Positions 49,228 through 59,649 of a DNA stretch of 64,000 bases are shown here, piece by piece. Within the stretch, counting starts at the first letter, position 1. Each line of letters starts with the position of its first letter. Source of the DNA: Symbiodinium natans (lineage: Eukaryota > Sar > Dinophyceae > Suessiales > Symbiodiniaceae); NCBI GenBank assembly GCA_905221605.1, contig CAJNDS010002088.1, forward strand, positions 594,001 to 658,000. The letters run 5' to 3'. A model generated the notes under the pieces. That model was not told where the DNA came from. It did not search any database and worked only from the letters and a program-made list of their open reading frames with translations. The position numbers and the translations under genes were made by a program.

Positions 49228-50155
49228 GTTGCCTGTTTAAGGTTTGGGGATTCGGGTTTAGGGCTAGGGTTTCAGGTCAAAGACCTATGTAAACCTTAAC
49301 CCTGGTACCGTACCCCTAAACCCTACACCCTCCTTAGCTACACCTGCAAACCGAATCCCTCTCAGCCTGAACTTCCGGAAGCCCTAAACCTTGGCCCCCC
49401 CCCCCCCCCCCAGCCTCCAAGCCTAAGAAGCCTAAACCCGATTCCCAACAAATTCTCAGCCCCTAAACCCCCTAAACCCTGAAACCCTAAAAACCCGCAG
49501 CCCCGAAAACCCCTAACCCTATAAACCCTAGCCCTAAAGACCACCCTAAACCCTAAACGCCCTGGACCCTTACAAGGAGTGGGGAGATCGAAGTCCACTG
49601 GATGCGGCGGCTCAGCTTTGAAATCGTGTTTTGGGTCTACTTGGGCCCAGCGGTACCCTTTTGCCCCCTTTGTTTAGGGTTTAGGGTTTTGGGCCAGGGT
49701 TTAGGATTTGGGCTAGGGTTTAGGATTTAGGGTTTGGGGTTTAGGGCTGGAGTTTACGGTTTTAGGGATTGTTCCCTTATAGAAACTCCAAAAAGGTTAT
49801 ACCCGTAATGCTGTATGCTTAGTGGGCTGGCTAACAAGTCGGGGGATCAGGGGATCTAGTAAGGAGGTACGAAGTAGGGTTATATCTACCCTAAAGAAAC
49901 TTGATATCCCTACTACCAACTAAGCCCCGACTCTCCAAGCGGGGTTCAGCGCTTGGTTTAGGGTTTAGGGTTTAGGGTTTAGGGTTTATGTTTAGCTGCC
50001 GAAATTTTGTGTGTTGGGTGCATCTGTACCTCGCACGTCAGGAAACGATGGTCAAAGTGCTTCTCAACTTTCAGGAATTGGCTGCGATTCCAAACCATAA
50101 AACACAACAACGACCATGAACTGCAATTGGTTCAGGGTCCAGCTTGAGCGTACAG

Positions 50156-50360
50156 GCCTCCAACGAAGAACAAAAGCCCCGGCACCCAAGTTCTGTAGAC
50201 CCTGCATTCCCTATCCCCGAAACACCAAAACCCAGGAATGAGACTAGCATGTACTCATCAGATATCAAGGAAAAGCTCAAATCCTTCCACGCCCAGGACG
50301 GCCGCTCGCGCGCCTCCTCAGAGGGTTCTTTGACGCTGGCCGCTGCGTCCATGACCCTGG
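50156..50360 (+). CDS. long polar exon, probably disordered protein region
   Basis: AGCGTACAG acceptor; open for more than 60 codons: SNEEQKPRHPSSVDPAFPIP, later SMYSSDIKEKLKSFHAQDG and SRASSEG. GAGG|GT at 50325 is the likeliest donor. The minus strand is also open for 93 codons but is less balanced. Confidence 0.56.
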
Positions 50361-50706
50361 GGTTGAGTGTTGAGAGTTTAGGCTTTGGGGTTCTTCGGGT
50401 TCCTAGGGTTCTTAGGGTAGGGTTCTTAGGGTTGAGGGCTCAGGCGTGGGGAGGGCTTGGGAGAATCCCTAGAGAGGCCAACGCCCCCTGATTATGAGAA
50501 ATATATGGTTCAGGGCCCAAAAGGGGCCAGAACAAGCAGGGAATATTCCGTAAACTCTGTAGGGGTATCGGTCCTGATTCTGGGAATGCTCCTCAATTCG
50601 GTTTAGCAGGGTTTGCTGGATTTTCAAAAAGTGGCGTAGGGTTAGTGGCTAAGGGTTCTCGGGGAGTGTGGGTGGACCCTAAACCCTAAACCCTAAACAA
50701 GGCAAG

Positions 50707-50753
50707 GACCGCTTCCCAGAGAGCACAATACTGGGAATCAAAATCTACGCGCC
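50707..50753 (+). CDS. 15-codon exon-like island
   Basis: After GGCAAG reads DRFPESTILGIKIYA to CC|GTAAAA. Confidence 0.48.
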
Positions 50754-51137
50754 GTAAAAATTGTAGTAGGGGTTTGGGACGGGATGTCACAGTAGTATAA
50801 ACTATATGAGGATCATAAGGGAGCAATATTCGTAATTATTCCGACTCCCATATTACCTGGTTTCATGCATCAGAATTAGAACCCCAATTCTAACGATGGT
50901 TCCTGTCACTCAAGGGGGCATTGGGCATGAAATTCTCGCTTCTGAACCTCAAGCCGTAGGCCTCTTCCTTGATTTGTATTGGGCTCTTTGGAAATCCCAA
51001 ACCCTAAACCCTACACCCTAAGAGAAGGGCCGATTGAAAGAGTTGGGAGCAAAACGTTGCGGAAGTCAGGGGTTTAGGGCTTAGGGCTTAGGGGCTTACA
51101 TGGAAGGTCCTTGAAATCCGAATGAATGTCTCGACAG

Positions 51138-51169
51138 GGCACACCGTTCTATAGGTACAGCTGCCTGAG
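51138..51169 (+). CDS. 10-codon exon-like island
   Basis: TCTCGACAG acceptor, GTPFYRYSCL, AG|GTATTT donor. A family F element starts just downstream (about 51185). Confidence 0.42.
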
Positions 51170-51184
51170 GTATTTGTTGCAATC

Positions 51185-51372
51185 TTACCTTTGAAAGGGT
51201 TCTGAAGTAAGGGCCCGTGGGGGTTGTAGGGTATATAGGGGGAATGTAAGGGGTCCCCTTTCAAGGGCCCATACTAACTAAGGGACCATGATACTACCAG
51301 TCCTTAAGAGGGACTATCTTGGGGGAACTCGAATCTCCCTACTACGGACGGTTAGTATATGGGGGAACATCC
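51185..51372. mobile_element. family F and family E (E6) elements side by side
   Basis: F: TTTGAAAGGGTTCTGAAGTA, GTAGGGTATATAGGGGG, GGGACCATGATACTACC. E6: ACCAGTCCTTAAGAGGGACT...GGACGGTTAGTATATGGGGG + AACATCCCC. They share the boundary near 51292. Confidence 0.58.
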
Positions 51373-51409
51373 CCTAAACCCTAAACCCTAAACCCTAAAC
51401 CCTAAACCC

Positions 51410-51500
51410 TGAAAGAGCCTGGAGGATGCTGATGCACTGCAAGAGCATGAGCGAGCACGCCGAGCTGGAGAGCTCCGTGTCTGGGTCATGGTTGAAGAAC
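51410..51500 (+). CDS. exon-like island, two open frames
   Basis: One frame reads WRMLMHCKSMSEHAELESS with a GTGTCT donor at 51477; the other reads EDADALQEHERARRAGELR. Coding is likely, frame unresolved. Confidence 0.42.
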
Positions 51501-51502
51501 AC

Positions 51503-51727
51503 TTTGCATCTTTATGAATATGCTTAAACCCAAGAAGGAACCTTTATGAATACACTTAAACCCAAGAAGGAACCATTATGAATACACTTAAACCCAAGAA
51601 CCTGTATGAATATACTTAAACCTAAGAAGGAACCGTTGTGAATACACTTAAACCCAAGAAGGAGCCTGTATGAATATACTTCAACCCAAAAAGGAAATTG
51701 TATGAATATACCTAAACCCAAGAAGGA
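51503..51727 (+). repeat. minisatellite of about 32-bp unit
   Basis: Seven or so units of TGAATAYACTTAAACCCAAG + AAGGAACC, with one shortened unit. Confidence 0.9.
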
Positions 51728-51757
51728 AGAAATGTCATCATTTCAACAATGGTGCAG

Positions 51758-51866
51758 GTGTGGCGAGAGGCAGCTTTTGCAGCCCTCCGTGTGGTGCGGG
51801 CCGCCGCGGACGCTTGGCTACTTAGCCCGTTGGCCAGTTTCATCCCACAGAGCCCACTACCATTAA
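51758..51866 (+). CDS. exon-like island running into a family D element
   Basis: AATGGTGCAG acceptor; reads VWREAAFAALRVVRAAADAW then LLSPLASFIPQSP. A GTAAGG just inside family D (51867) would serve as donor; an internal GT at 51794 is an alternative. Confidence 0.52.
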
Positions 51867-51945
51867 GTAAGGAATATACCTCAAATACAGAACATACTCA
51901 GGACCCCTTATAGTTTAAGGTATATTCCCTACATAGGGTTTTGGG
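51855..51945. mobile_element. family D element
   Basis: AGTAAGGAATATACCTCAAA and the complementary AGTTTAAGGTATATTCCC arm around AGGACCCCTTA, between two plus-strand islands. Confidence 0.58.
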
Positions 51946-51980
51946 ATGTTTTGGGCCCGTTGGGGTCTTTTTTCCGTCAG

Positions 51981-52061
51981 GCGGTTTCGGAGCTGCTCTG
52001 GTGCAGGCCGTCTTTCTCACAGTGCCAAGAAATGTGCCAGCTGCGCAACATTCCACCCTAA
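51981..52061 (+). CDS. cysteine-rich terminal exon-like island
   Basis: GGTCTTTTTTCCGTCAG acceptor, very strong. Reads VSELLWCRPSFSQCQEMCQL then RNIPP and TAA (52059). Confidence 0.53.
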   Translation, partial: AVSELLWCRPSFSQCQEMCQLRNIPP

Positions 52062-52325
52062 ACCCCTAAACCGCCTAAACCCTAAACCCTAAGCCTTAAG
52101 CCCTAAACCCTAAACCAGCCCACGGGACCTTAGAGGTATAAAACGTGATGGCATGGCGGCGTAGTTGTTGGTTTTCTTTCCGGGTGGGTTCGGTGGGGAG
52201 TGGCGGAGGGCTTTCATACGAGGCTTCTTGACATCAACAAGTAACAGGAGAGCGTTTTTTGAGAGGGGGGGGGGGGGACCCTAAACCCTAAACCCTTAAC
52301 CCTTAACCCTAAACCCTAAACCCTA

Positions 52326-52624
52326 AACCCTAAATTTAAGAGCCTCCGGCTCAAGCCGCCGACCCCGCTGGAGCATAGTTGAAAGGTCAGCCTGCTCGGC
52401 AGAGTTCTGTGAAACGTGGGTGGGAACAGGACCCAAACAGCCCAGAAGGCAGCCAGAAAGAAAAGACAGAGGGGGGGAGGGGGGGGGGGGGGGGGGGGGG
52501 GGGGAGGGGCAGGAGGGGGAGGGGGGCGGGGGTGGGGGTGGGGGCACGTTTTGGGGGGGTAAGGAGGGAAAGAGGGAGGTTTTCACCTCCTCAAACCCAT
52601 CCAACACGCCGCCAGGGTCGGCGG
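52326..52624. mobile_element. element K, copy 2
   Basis: Same termini as 35249-35543 and the shared block GGTAAGGAGGGAAAGAGGGA + GGTTTTCAC. The core is G-rich instead of G-run/C-run. Confidence 0.72.
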
Positions 52625-52699
52625 ACCCTAAACCCTAAACCCTAAACCCTAAACCCTAAACAACCTCAAACACCAAACCCCAAACCAGGGATCAAGCAG

Positions 52700-52801
52700 A
52701 GCAGAGTTCCGTGCCCGGCCCCCGGGGCGTTCCCCACCGAGGGCTCTGCGGCTGCCAGCCTGCTGGAGCTGGACGAAGGTGTCTCGACCGTTATCGTCAG
52801 G
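52700..52801 (+). CDS. 34-codon exon
   Basis: ATCAAGCAG acceptor; reads VPCPAPGAFPTEGSAAASLL then ELDEGVSTVIVR to GTCAGG|GTATTG. Uniform G/C third positions. Confidence 0.56.
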
Positions 52802-52841
52802 GTATTGTTTAGTAGCTGAATGAGTACACCTTGCATTTTTT

Positions 52842-52875
<34 letters not shown>

Positions 52876-53161
52876 TGATAATCCCCTATGGCACTGACAG
52901 CGTACACTTTTCGGGCCTCATGAACTCAGCAACTAAGTGTTTTTTTTTAATATGTTTGTTATTGCTTTTATGTTTGTTGTTGCTTTATGTGTGTGTAAAA
53001 TATGTCATGTATATATATATATATACATACATAGAGTATTCTCGTGTGTTTTTTGTTTCCTCTGGGGTTCGGTTGTTAGGGTTTAGGGTTTAGGGTATTA
53101 GGGTCACAACCGTTGTGCTGGGTCATAGCTGGTACACAGGTAGACGGTTGGAGGTCAACAC

Positions 53162-53306
53162 ATCAGCAGCCCAATGAGTCCCCGGTTGTTTGTGAAGGAC
53201 CAAGCAGCTCGTTGTAATCACATGCGGTGCCATCAGCATGAGGCTGATGTGAAGAATCGTCTTTGGCATCAGGATGATCCGAATAAGCGCCTGTATGAGC
53301 AAGCCG
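53162..53306 (+). CDS. His-rich charged exon-like island
   Basis: CACATCAG acceptor; open for about 48 codons: RLFVKDQAARCNHMRCHQH, EADVKNRLWHQDDPNKRLY, EQAE. C-x4-C-x1-H spacing is present but no classical zinc-finger pattern. Ends in a telomere-variant tract. Confidence 0.55.
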
Positions 53307-53515
53307 AAGTCCTAAAACCCAAGCCGGAAGCCCTAAGCACCATACCCCGAAATCCTAAGCCCTAAACCCTTCGGCTGAATCCTTCAAACCTGAACCCCCC
53401 CTCCCCAAACTCCAAGCCCTAAACTCTAAGCCCGAAAAAACACTAAACCGACACCCTAAACCCCAAATCCTAAGCCCCACACCCGAAACCCTAAACCCTA
53501 AACCCTGAACCCGAG

Positions 53516-53591
53516 GTGTGTTCAAGGCCCTGGCTGCCACGGCAGCCTTTGGGGAGCCTCTCGGCGGGCTTTCGCAAGAAGCTAAAAAATT
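53516..53591 (+). CDS. 25-codon exon-like island
   Basis: ACCCGAG acceptor; reads VFKALAATAAFGEPLGGLS then QEAKKLG. A second frame is open but richer in rare combinations. Confidence 0.48.
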
Positions 53592-53698
53592 GGGTTTAGG
53601 GTTTAAGGTTTAGGGTTTAGGTTTTAGGATTTAGGGTTTAGGGTTTAGGGTTGGGGTTTAGGTTTTAGGGTTTAGGGTTTCGGGTTTGGGGCTATAGG

Positions 53699-53800
53699 TG
53701 GGATGTTCCCCCTTATACTAACAGCCTTTATAGGGATCAGAATAGGGGGTACTGGAATCCCTATGAAGGACTGTTAGCATAAGGGGGGGAACATCCCAAG
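53699..53800. mobile_element. family E element (E7)
   Basis: TGGGATGTTCCCCCTTATAC...CATAAGGGGGGGAACATCCCAAG, the most intact E copy. Confidence 0.75.
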
Positions 53801-54003
53801 TTAGGGTTTAGCTTAGCATTTATAGGGTTTAGGGGGTAGTCATAAGTATAGTAACCTTTTCCTGAAAGCCCTATCTAGGGCACTTATCGCCCTACTTCTA
53901 ACTACCCATGAACCCACAAAGTTCATTTAAAGTCGTGCCAGCCATGATCACACTTGTCTCTGGGGAAGTTGTTTTTCTTTTCCGGGGGTAAGCGGCAGTT
54001 GTT

Positions 54004-54036
54004 GGGGGGGGTGGGGGGGGGGGGGGGGGGGGGGGG
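54004..54036 (+). repeat. poly-G run
   Basis: Near-continuous G run immediately upstream of the long exon at 54045. Confidence 0.92.
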
Positions 54037-54044
54037 CATCACAG

Positions 54045-54502
54045 AGACACAAAGATACTCACAGCTTCGCTTCAAAGTCTCCTCTCCCCTTCAACCCGTG
54101 AATATGATGTACCGCTGTGCCTCCCAAGAAAAGAACATAGGGACCTCGTATACTATGCTTATGAGATATGAAGGGCCATTTGTCGGGGGCGCTGTTTCCT
54201 TTGCTGGTGGGTCTCGAATGCAGTTTAGGTTCCTTTGCCGGGTCCGAGAGGAATCTCTGGCTGCGGATCTTGTCGACACCATCGACACGCTGGCCGCTAG
54301 CATACCAAGTAGCACGCCCTTGTTTCCCTATTTAGGGCCAGGGTTCCGCAGAAGCACAACTTTTTCATTCAGAAGCTACTCGGCAACCGAGGCCATTTTC
54401 CTTCAGAGCCAGGCACGAGAGCCTGCGGCGCAAAAATCTTGGTATGACGACCGACAAGTCCTATACTTGTACCGCAACAACTTCCTGAGCCCTCAACCCT
54501 AA
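54045..54502 (+). CDS. longest single coding exon, unknown protein, C-terminal
   Basis: GCATCACAG acceptor, then 151 codons open to TAA 54500-54502. Balanced composition: SSPLQPVNMMYRCASQE, NIGTSYTMLMRYEGPFVG, RMQFRFLCRVREESLAAD, LVDTIDTLAASIPSST, RSTTFSFRSYSATEAIFL, SWYDDRQVLYLYRNNF. Mixed beta- and helix-like segments. The frame remains open upstream only through the G run, so the true start is upstream in another exon. No family recognised by eye. Confidence 0.68.
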
Positions 54503-54532
54503 ACTCCTAAACCCTTCTGTTGTTGATGACAG

Positions 54533-54614
54533 CCGCCATATGGGCTGCTCACATCATGAGATCCACAGCTTTCAGAGTGGGTTCTTGGCGGTGTTCCTGG
54601 ACAAGAGCTCAGCG
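54533..54614 (+). CDS. exon-like island
   Basis: TTGATGACAG acceptor; reads HMGCSHHEIHSFQSGFLA then VFLDKSSA. Donor not clear. Confidence 0.47.
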
Positions 54615-54680
54615 ATTTTAGGGCTTAGGGCTTAGGGTTTAGGGTTTAGGCTTGGGGCTTAGGGTTACACCACCTGTCAG

Positions 54681-54776
54681 GGGATCGTGGCGCAGCACTT
54701 GCGTCCGCGCAGCTGGCATCTCGACAGCTGCCTTCATGCGCTGATCGTGCATGATGCGTTGCCTCTTGCCTGCTGA
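54681..54776 (+). CDS. terminal exon-like island, strand provisional
   Basis: CACCTGTCAG acceptor; reads GIVAQHLRPRSWHLDSCLHA then LIVHDALPLAC, TGA 54774. The minus strand is also convincing (KRQRIMHDQRMKAAVEMPA). Plus is preferred because of the neighbours. Confidence 0.4.
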   Translation, partial: GIVAQHLRPRSWHLDSCLHALIVHDALPLAC

Positions 54777-54891
54777 GAAACGGGGTTCAGGGTTTAGGGT
54801 TTAGGGTTTGGGGTTTGGGGTTTGGGGTTTGGGGTTTCATGTTGACCTCGCTTTAATTTCCCCCCCCCGGTCTCAATTGATTTTTCCCGAG

Positions 54892-55019
54892 CCACCCCCA
54901 AGCCCTGAGCCCATGGAAGAAAAACCAAACAAGGTCCCCGGGCCGGGAGTCCTTATTGTTGAGGGTTTTTGTTTCCTCATTGAGTTCCGGGATCCGGATT
55001 CCTTACTTACGCGGGGGGG
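54892..55019 (+). CDS. proline-rich to hydrophobic exon-like island
   Basis: GATTTTTCCCGAG acceptor; reads PPPSPEPMEEKPNK, then VPGPGVLIVEGFCFLIEF and RDPDSLLTR in one frame. Internal AAG|GTCCCC (54934) and TTGAG (about 54985) could mark a small intron. Confidence 0.46.
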
Positions 55020-55062
55020 AGGGAAGGGGGGGGTTTATAAATATGAGGTTAACGTTAGGGTT

Positions 55063-55157
55063 TAAGGGTTTAGGGTTTAGGGTTAGGGTTTAGGGTTTAG
55101 GGTTTAGGGTTTAGGGTTTAGGGTTTAGGGTTTAGGGTTTAGGGTTTAGGGTTTAGG
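55063..55157 (+). repeat. telomere-like array (TTTAGGG)n
   Basis: About twelve units, one TTAGGG variant. Confidence 0.92.
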
Positions 55158-55257
55158 GGCAACCCCGGCGTGTGGCTGCATTTGTCGTTGCATCCCAGCC
55201 CTCTTTGAGCCGACATTCAGGTCCCACAGAGAAATGCCCGCCCACAGATTCGAGGAC

Positions 55258-55408
55258 AGGGTTTAGGGTTTAGGGTTTAGGGTTAAGGGTTAAGGGTTTA
55301 GGGTTTAGGGTTTAGGGTTTAGGGTGTAGGGTGTAGGGTGTAGGGTGTAGGGTGTAGGGTGTAGGGTGTAGGGTTTACGGTTTACGGTTTAGGGTTCAGG
55401 GTTTAGGG
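55258..55408 (+). repeat. array shifting from TTTAGGG to GTGTAGGG
   Basis: TTTAGGG units at the left, then seven in-register GTGTAGG units (55322-55370), then TTTACGG. Confidence 0.92.
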
Positions 55409-55701
55409 TGACGAGCATCAAACTCAAGGGATTGGACTCGTACCCCTGAGGTTGTACTCCTAAAGGATCCCCCTTAACAACCCAAATCTGCTCCGAATCT
55501 GGGCCGTACACTGCCTTAAGGGTCTTCAAAAGGTTTCCCAACACCCAAGGGTCTAAACCCTAAACCCTAAACCCTGAGGGTCTAAGGTACAACCCCTAGA
55601 CAAACAGCCCTCGAGACTCTTCCACACCCTGGGCCCCTGAACCCCTAAACCAGTGCTCACCCGCACCACCCCCCCAAGCTTTCCAGGAAACTCTTCTACT
55701 C

Positions 55702-55762
55702 AAGGGTTTAGGGTTTAGGGTTTAGGGTTTAGGGTTTAGGGTTTAGGGTTTAGGGTTTAGGA
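55702..55762 (+). repeat. telomere-like array (TTTAGGG)n
   Basis: About eight units. The region 55410-56090 otherwise shows only degenerate tracts and no convincing exon. Confidence 0.9.
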
Positions 55763-56110
55763 GCCTACAGCTCATGGGGTGGTGTACTGCCCGTACCCAC
55801 GACACAAAAAAACAGCATAGGCTTCTGCATCTACACCCTAAACCCTGAAACTCCAAAAGCCCCGAAAAGGTTGAAGCCTTAAACCCCCCCAGCCCCCAAG
55901 CCCCCCAAGCCCCTAAGCCCTAAAGCCCTGAGCCGAAAGCTTCTCTTGACCCATTGAGTTCTGAGCAGGGAATGAGGTCGGTAGGTCTCCTATACAATCC
56001 CTTAAAGGGGTACATACATGAGCCCTAAACCCTAAGTTTTAAGCCCTAAACCTTAAATCCCTAACCCCTAAAACCCTTACCAAGAGACCGCAACTTAGTC
56101 GGTCGCGAAG

Positions 56111-56201
56111 TGCCCCCAGGAGGCGGCCCTCGAAGCAGCCCAGCGGCGCCTCTCGCGCGGAAGAGGGATCGGCTACTGGACCCGGCGGCTGGGATCCTCT
56201 G
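56111..56201 (+). CDS. 30-codon exon
   Basis: GTCGCGAAG acceptor and TCTG|GTGTTT donor: QEAALEAAQRRLSRGRGI then GYWTRRLGSS. G/C-rich third positions. Confidence 0.54.
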
Positions 56202-56413
56202 GTGTTTAGGGGGTTGAGGGGGTTTAGGGTTGAAGGGCTTTGAATTTGAGGGGTTTAGGTTGAGGATGTTCAGGGGGTTGAAGGGGTTGAGGGGGAGAGG
56301 GTTGAGAGTTTTACCAGGGGCTATTACATCCCAAACTCACCTCCAATCCAGATTAAATACCCCCAAACCTAAACCCTAAACCCTAAACCCCACCTATCTC
56401 ATCCCCAACCCAG

Positions 56414-56484
56414 ATTCATGGAGCTCCCCGTGGGCCCTCGCCACTTCCGCGCGCGACTCCTTGAGGCCCTGGAGGCCGGAGGAG
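56414..56484 (+). CDS. 23-codon exon
   Basis: CAACCCAG acceptor and G|GTTTGG donor: FMELPVGPRHFRARLLEAL then EAGG. Confidence 0.56.
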
Positions 56485-56824
56485 GTTTGGGGGGGATTTA
56501 GGGATTTAGGGGGTTGAAGGTTTGCTGGGGGATCGTCACTTGGGTTTCAGGGAGCTTTTGGATTTGGGGAGTTTTAGGGGTTCAGGGTGCTGGAGTTCTA
56601 GGTTTTAGGGTTCCAGGGTTTTGGGGTTTAGGGCATTGGGGTTCAAGTTTGGGGTTCAGAGTTTTTGGGGTGTGAGGTTGACCATCTAGTTTTGGTTCTT
56701 ATATGCGCTAAGCTAAGTACCCCCCCCCCCCCCCAGAGCCAAGCGCCCAGCCGAAGCCCAAAATTTTGGACCCAAAATAATCTAGGGGTCTTGGGGTCCA
56801 GTTTTGGGCATGGGAACGCGCTTA

Positions 56825-56895
56825 CTTGCCCAGTTGGCTGGCTGCGCTTGTTCTGCGAGATCCTGCACCCAAACAGCCTCCCAAAACCCCTACTT
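56825..56895 (+). CDS. exon-like island directly upstream of A5
   Basis: Open through LTCPVGWLRLFCEILHP and NSLPKPLLGG into the element's left end, where CTTGGAG|GTTCAT could be the donor. Confidence 0.42.
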
Positions 56896-57052
56896 GGAGG
56901 TTCATGGTACTTACTAACCAATTATAACTGTATTTATAACCCTACTTATAATACCCCTAAAGGGCCTTGTAGGGGTTATAGGGGTTATCCCAGTTATAAG
57001 TAGGGCTATAAGCCCAGTTCTAAGTGGTTATTAAGTCCCATGAACCTCCAAG
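56893..57052. mobile_element. family A element (A5), TA-flanked
   Basis: CTTGGAGGTTCATGGTACTT...GTCCCATGAACCTCCAAG with TA at 56891-56892 and 57053-57054. The apex holds a small GGGGTTATA duplication. Confidence 0.78.
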
Positions 57053-57422
57053 TAGGCCCAATCCGCCCGCCCCTCGACACCCAAAGGGTTTAGGGTTCAA
57101 AGGCCACTGAAGCCTAAAGCCCCCCGAAGACCCAAGGCCCTGAACCCTAAGCCGTCAAGCCCCCGGAGTCCCTCACCTCTTTAGGGTTTAGGGTTTAGGG
57201 TTTAGGGTTTAGGGTTTAGGATTTAGGGTTTAGGGTTTAGGGTCCCTCAAGCATGCAGCATGCCTGTTTTAAAAAAGGGTTCTGAAGTATGGACCCTGAA
57301 AAACCCTCAAACGCCCAAGCCCGAAAACGTAGAGGTGTATAAAACCCTGAAACTTTCACCCCTGAACCCTAAACCTTAAACCCCTAAAACCCCTAAAACC
57401 CCTTAGCGCCCTGAACCCGAAG

Positions 57423-57473
57423 CTCTCCGTGTGCCGCGCGCGCGAGGAGGAGGCCAGCAAGGAGGAGAGCCAG
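57423..57473 (+). CDS. 17-codon exon-like island, acidic
   Basis: Reads LSVCRAREEEASKEESQ to CAG|GTGACG. The left border is ACCCGAAG. Confidence 0.46.
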
Positions 57474-57914
57474 GTGACGCCAGGGGCTCCTTTCTTGCAC
57501 CTTAATAGACCACTGGGTTTAGACTTAGGGTTTATGGGTTTAGGGTTTATGGGTTTATAGGCTTACGGGTATATGGGTTTATGGGTTTATGGGTTTATGG
57601 GTTTAGGAACTCAATAGGTGAACTTTTGCTGCAGATGTGGGTAGTTTAGGGTTCGGGGTTCGGGGGTAAGGAGGGCGGGGAGGCGGGAGGATATTTCATT
57701 CTTACTGTAAACCCTGCTTTGTACTCCCAAGTCCTTACGGGGAGGGGGGTTGGGGGGCAGATGTTAAAGCCCTACCGAGATCTTTTTGGGTGGCGGATGC
57801 CTGTGGGTAACGGCGCTGAGCTGTGGGTCTATTTTTGGGCACCTAAACCCTAAAACCTCAACCCTAAACCCTAAACCCTAAACCCTAAACCCTAAACCCT
57901 ATTGAATCCTTCAG

Positions 57915-57989
57915 CGAGACGTCCTGGCAGAAGAGACACGATTTCTTCCAACTTCCCTTCCGGAGCATTCGGCTTGCCTCTTCTCTCTG
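57915..57989 (+). CDS. 25-codon exon-like island
   Basis: ATCCTTCAG acceptor; RDVLAEETRFLPTSLPEHS then ACLFSL to CTG|GTTCTT. Confidence 0.5.
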
Positions 57990-58349
57990 GTTCTTAGTAG
58001 GGAATGAGGGAATGAGGGCCCTCCATATACCCTTTTAGGGATGGTATCGGACCCTAAGGCCCTCATTCCCTACTAAGAACCAGCCAGTCTTCTCTCTGTT
58101 TGTCTGCCTGGTCTGCCTGCCTTCCTGATTGCCTGAGCCGTGCACCCCAAACCCCAAACTTATTCAAACCGCCCTACCCGCAACCCTAAAAGCCCTTATA
58201 GGCGCCAACAAACTCTGAAGCCCTGAAAACCCCGGAATCCCTCTTAAAACACTCAAAGCCGGGAAGGATCTTGGGACGCTTTATGATTTCCCTTCTTGAC
58301 TTTAAGAGGAGCACATTTTGTGAAGTACTTTTTTCAAAGGGTTTAAAGG

Positions 58350-58680
58350 GGCTGAACCCTCAACCCCAAACCCCAAACCCCAAACCCCAAAACCCCAAAA
58401 CCCAAACCCCAAACGCAACCTGACCCCAAAAAACACCCAACCCCAAACACCAACCCCAACCCAAACCCCCAAACCCCAAACCCCCAAACCACAAACCCCA
58501 AACCCCAAACCCCAAACCCCTAAACCCCAAACCCCAAACCCTAAACCCCAAACCCCAAACCCTAAACCCTAAACCCTAAACCCTAAACCTAAAACCCTAA
58601 ACCCTAAACCCTAAACCCTAAACCCTAAACCCTAAACCCTAAACCCTAAACCCTAAACCCCAAACCCCAAACCCCAACCC
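58350..58680 (-). repeat. large mixed CCCCAAA / CCCTAAA array
   Basis: CCCCAAA-dominant at the left, homogeneous CCCTAAA (58556-58660) at the right. The GFGVWGLG reading frames on the minus strand are artefacts. Confidence 0.94.
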
Positions 58681-58688
58681 ATAGTCAG

Positions 58689-58757
58689 CGCCAGGTTGTG
58701 GCAGCCCTGCGGCAGCGGTCCGCGGCGACCGCACAGCCGGCGTGGGAGCAGACGTGA
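58689..58757 (+). CDS. 22-codon exon-like island
   Basis: ATAGTCAG acceptor; RQVVAALRQRSAATAQPAW then EQT and TGA. Uniform G/C third positions. Confidence 0.5.
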   Translation, partial: RQVVAALRQRSAATAQPAWEQT

Positions 58758-59037
58758 ACACAGCGCCTGGCTTATTGAGCTCTCAACCTCCTCTTTCTAT
58801 AGCCCCTTGCGAATTGTTTACATATATATATATATATAACCTTAGCAAGTATATGTATATATATATATATGTATCGATCTATATCCCAAGGGAATATTGA
58901 ACATGTTAGTTTTTTTGAAAGTTGTGATGGGAGTATAGCTTTGGGGTTTTGGCTTTTGGGATTGACTGAGTGGGTTGAAAGAAGCGATCCGGGGGACCTG
59001 CGCAGAAGTTATGATTCTTGAAAGGGGCTGAAGAGAA

Positions 59038-59127
59038 AGGGTTTAGGGTTTAGGGTTTAGGGTTTAGGGTTTAGGGTTTAGGGTTTAGGGTTTAGGGTTT
59101 AGGGTTTAGGGTTTAGGGTTTAGGGTC
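59038..59127 (+). repeat. telomere-like array (TTTAGGG)n
   Basis: About twelve units, ending 20 bp before an exon acceptor. Confidence 0.93.
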
Positions 59128-59146
59128 GAGGTTCACCCTCGCGCAG

Positions 59147-59180
59147 TACCCAGAGAGCAACGTTTGCCTAAGCAAGGAAG
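59147..59180 (+). CDS. 11-codon exon-like island
   Basis: CTCGCGCAG acceptor, YPESNVCLSKE, G|GTACCT donor. Confidence 0.46.
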
Positions 59181-59549
59181 GTACCTCAGTTCTTCACCGT
59201 CAGCCTCTTGGTTTTATATTGTGCACCCTAAAATTAAACCCTAAACCCTAAACCCTAAACCCTAAACCCTAAACCGTAAAGTTTAGAGCCTAGGGAACCT
59301 AACATACTCCCTAAAACCCTACTTGGAGGTTTAGCATTAGACTGACAACTCTATTTCGCGGGGCTTGACTTCTCACATTTCTTCTGACCCAATGAACCTC
59401 TCAGTCTCTGTTAGTAATCCCTAAAACCCCCCCCCAAACTGCGAATCCCGGAAAACCCTAAACCCTAAACCCTAAACCCTAAACTCTAAACCCTAAACCC
59501 TAAACCCTAAACCCTAAACCCTAAACTCCCGAAGTAAGTGCTCCCAAGT

Positions 59550-59648
59550 CACGGCACCTCGAGGCCATGGACTGACACGGACAAGACGCTGGAGGTCAAG
59601 GGCCTGACCCCTCCTGGCCGCGCCGGACAGTGCCCCCAAGCTTGGCAA
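59550..59648 (+). CDS. exon-like island
   Basis: Open from a CCCTAAA tract to a TTTAGGG tract: TDTDKTLEVKGLTPPGRAG then QCPQAW. Borders not resolved. Confidence 0.42.
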
Positions 59649-59649
59649 G

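Noticed and set aside
58302-58551. GFGVWGLG repeat proteins
   Set aside because: Translations of CCCCAAA/CCCTAAA tracts; the same words appear wherever such tracts occur.
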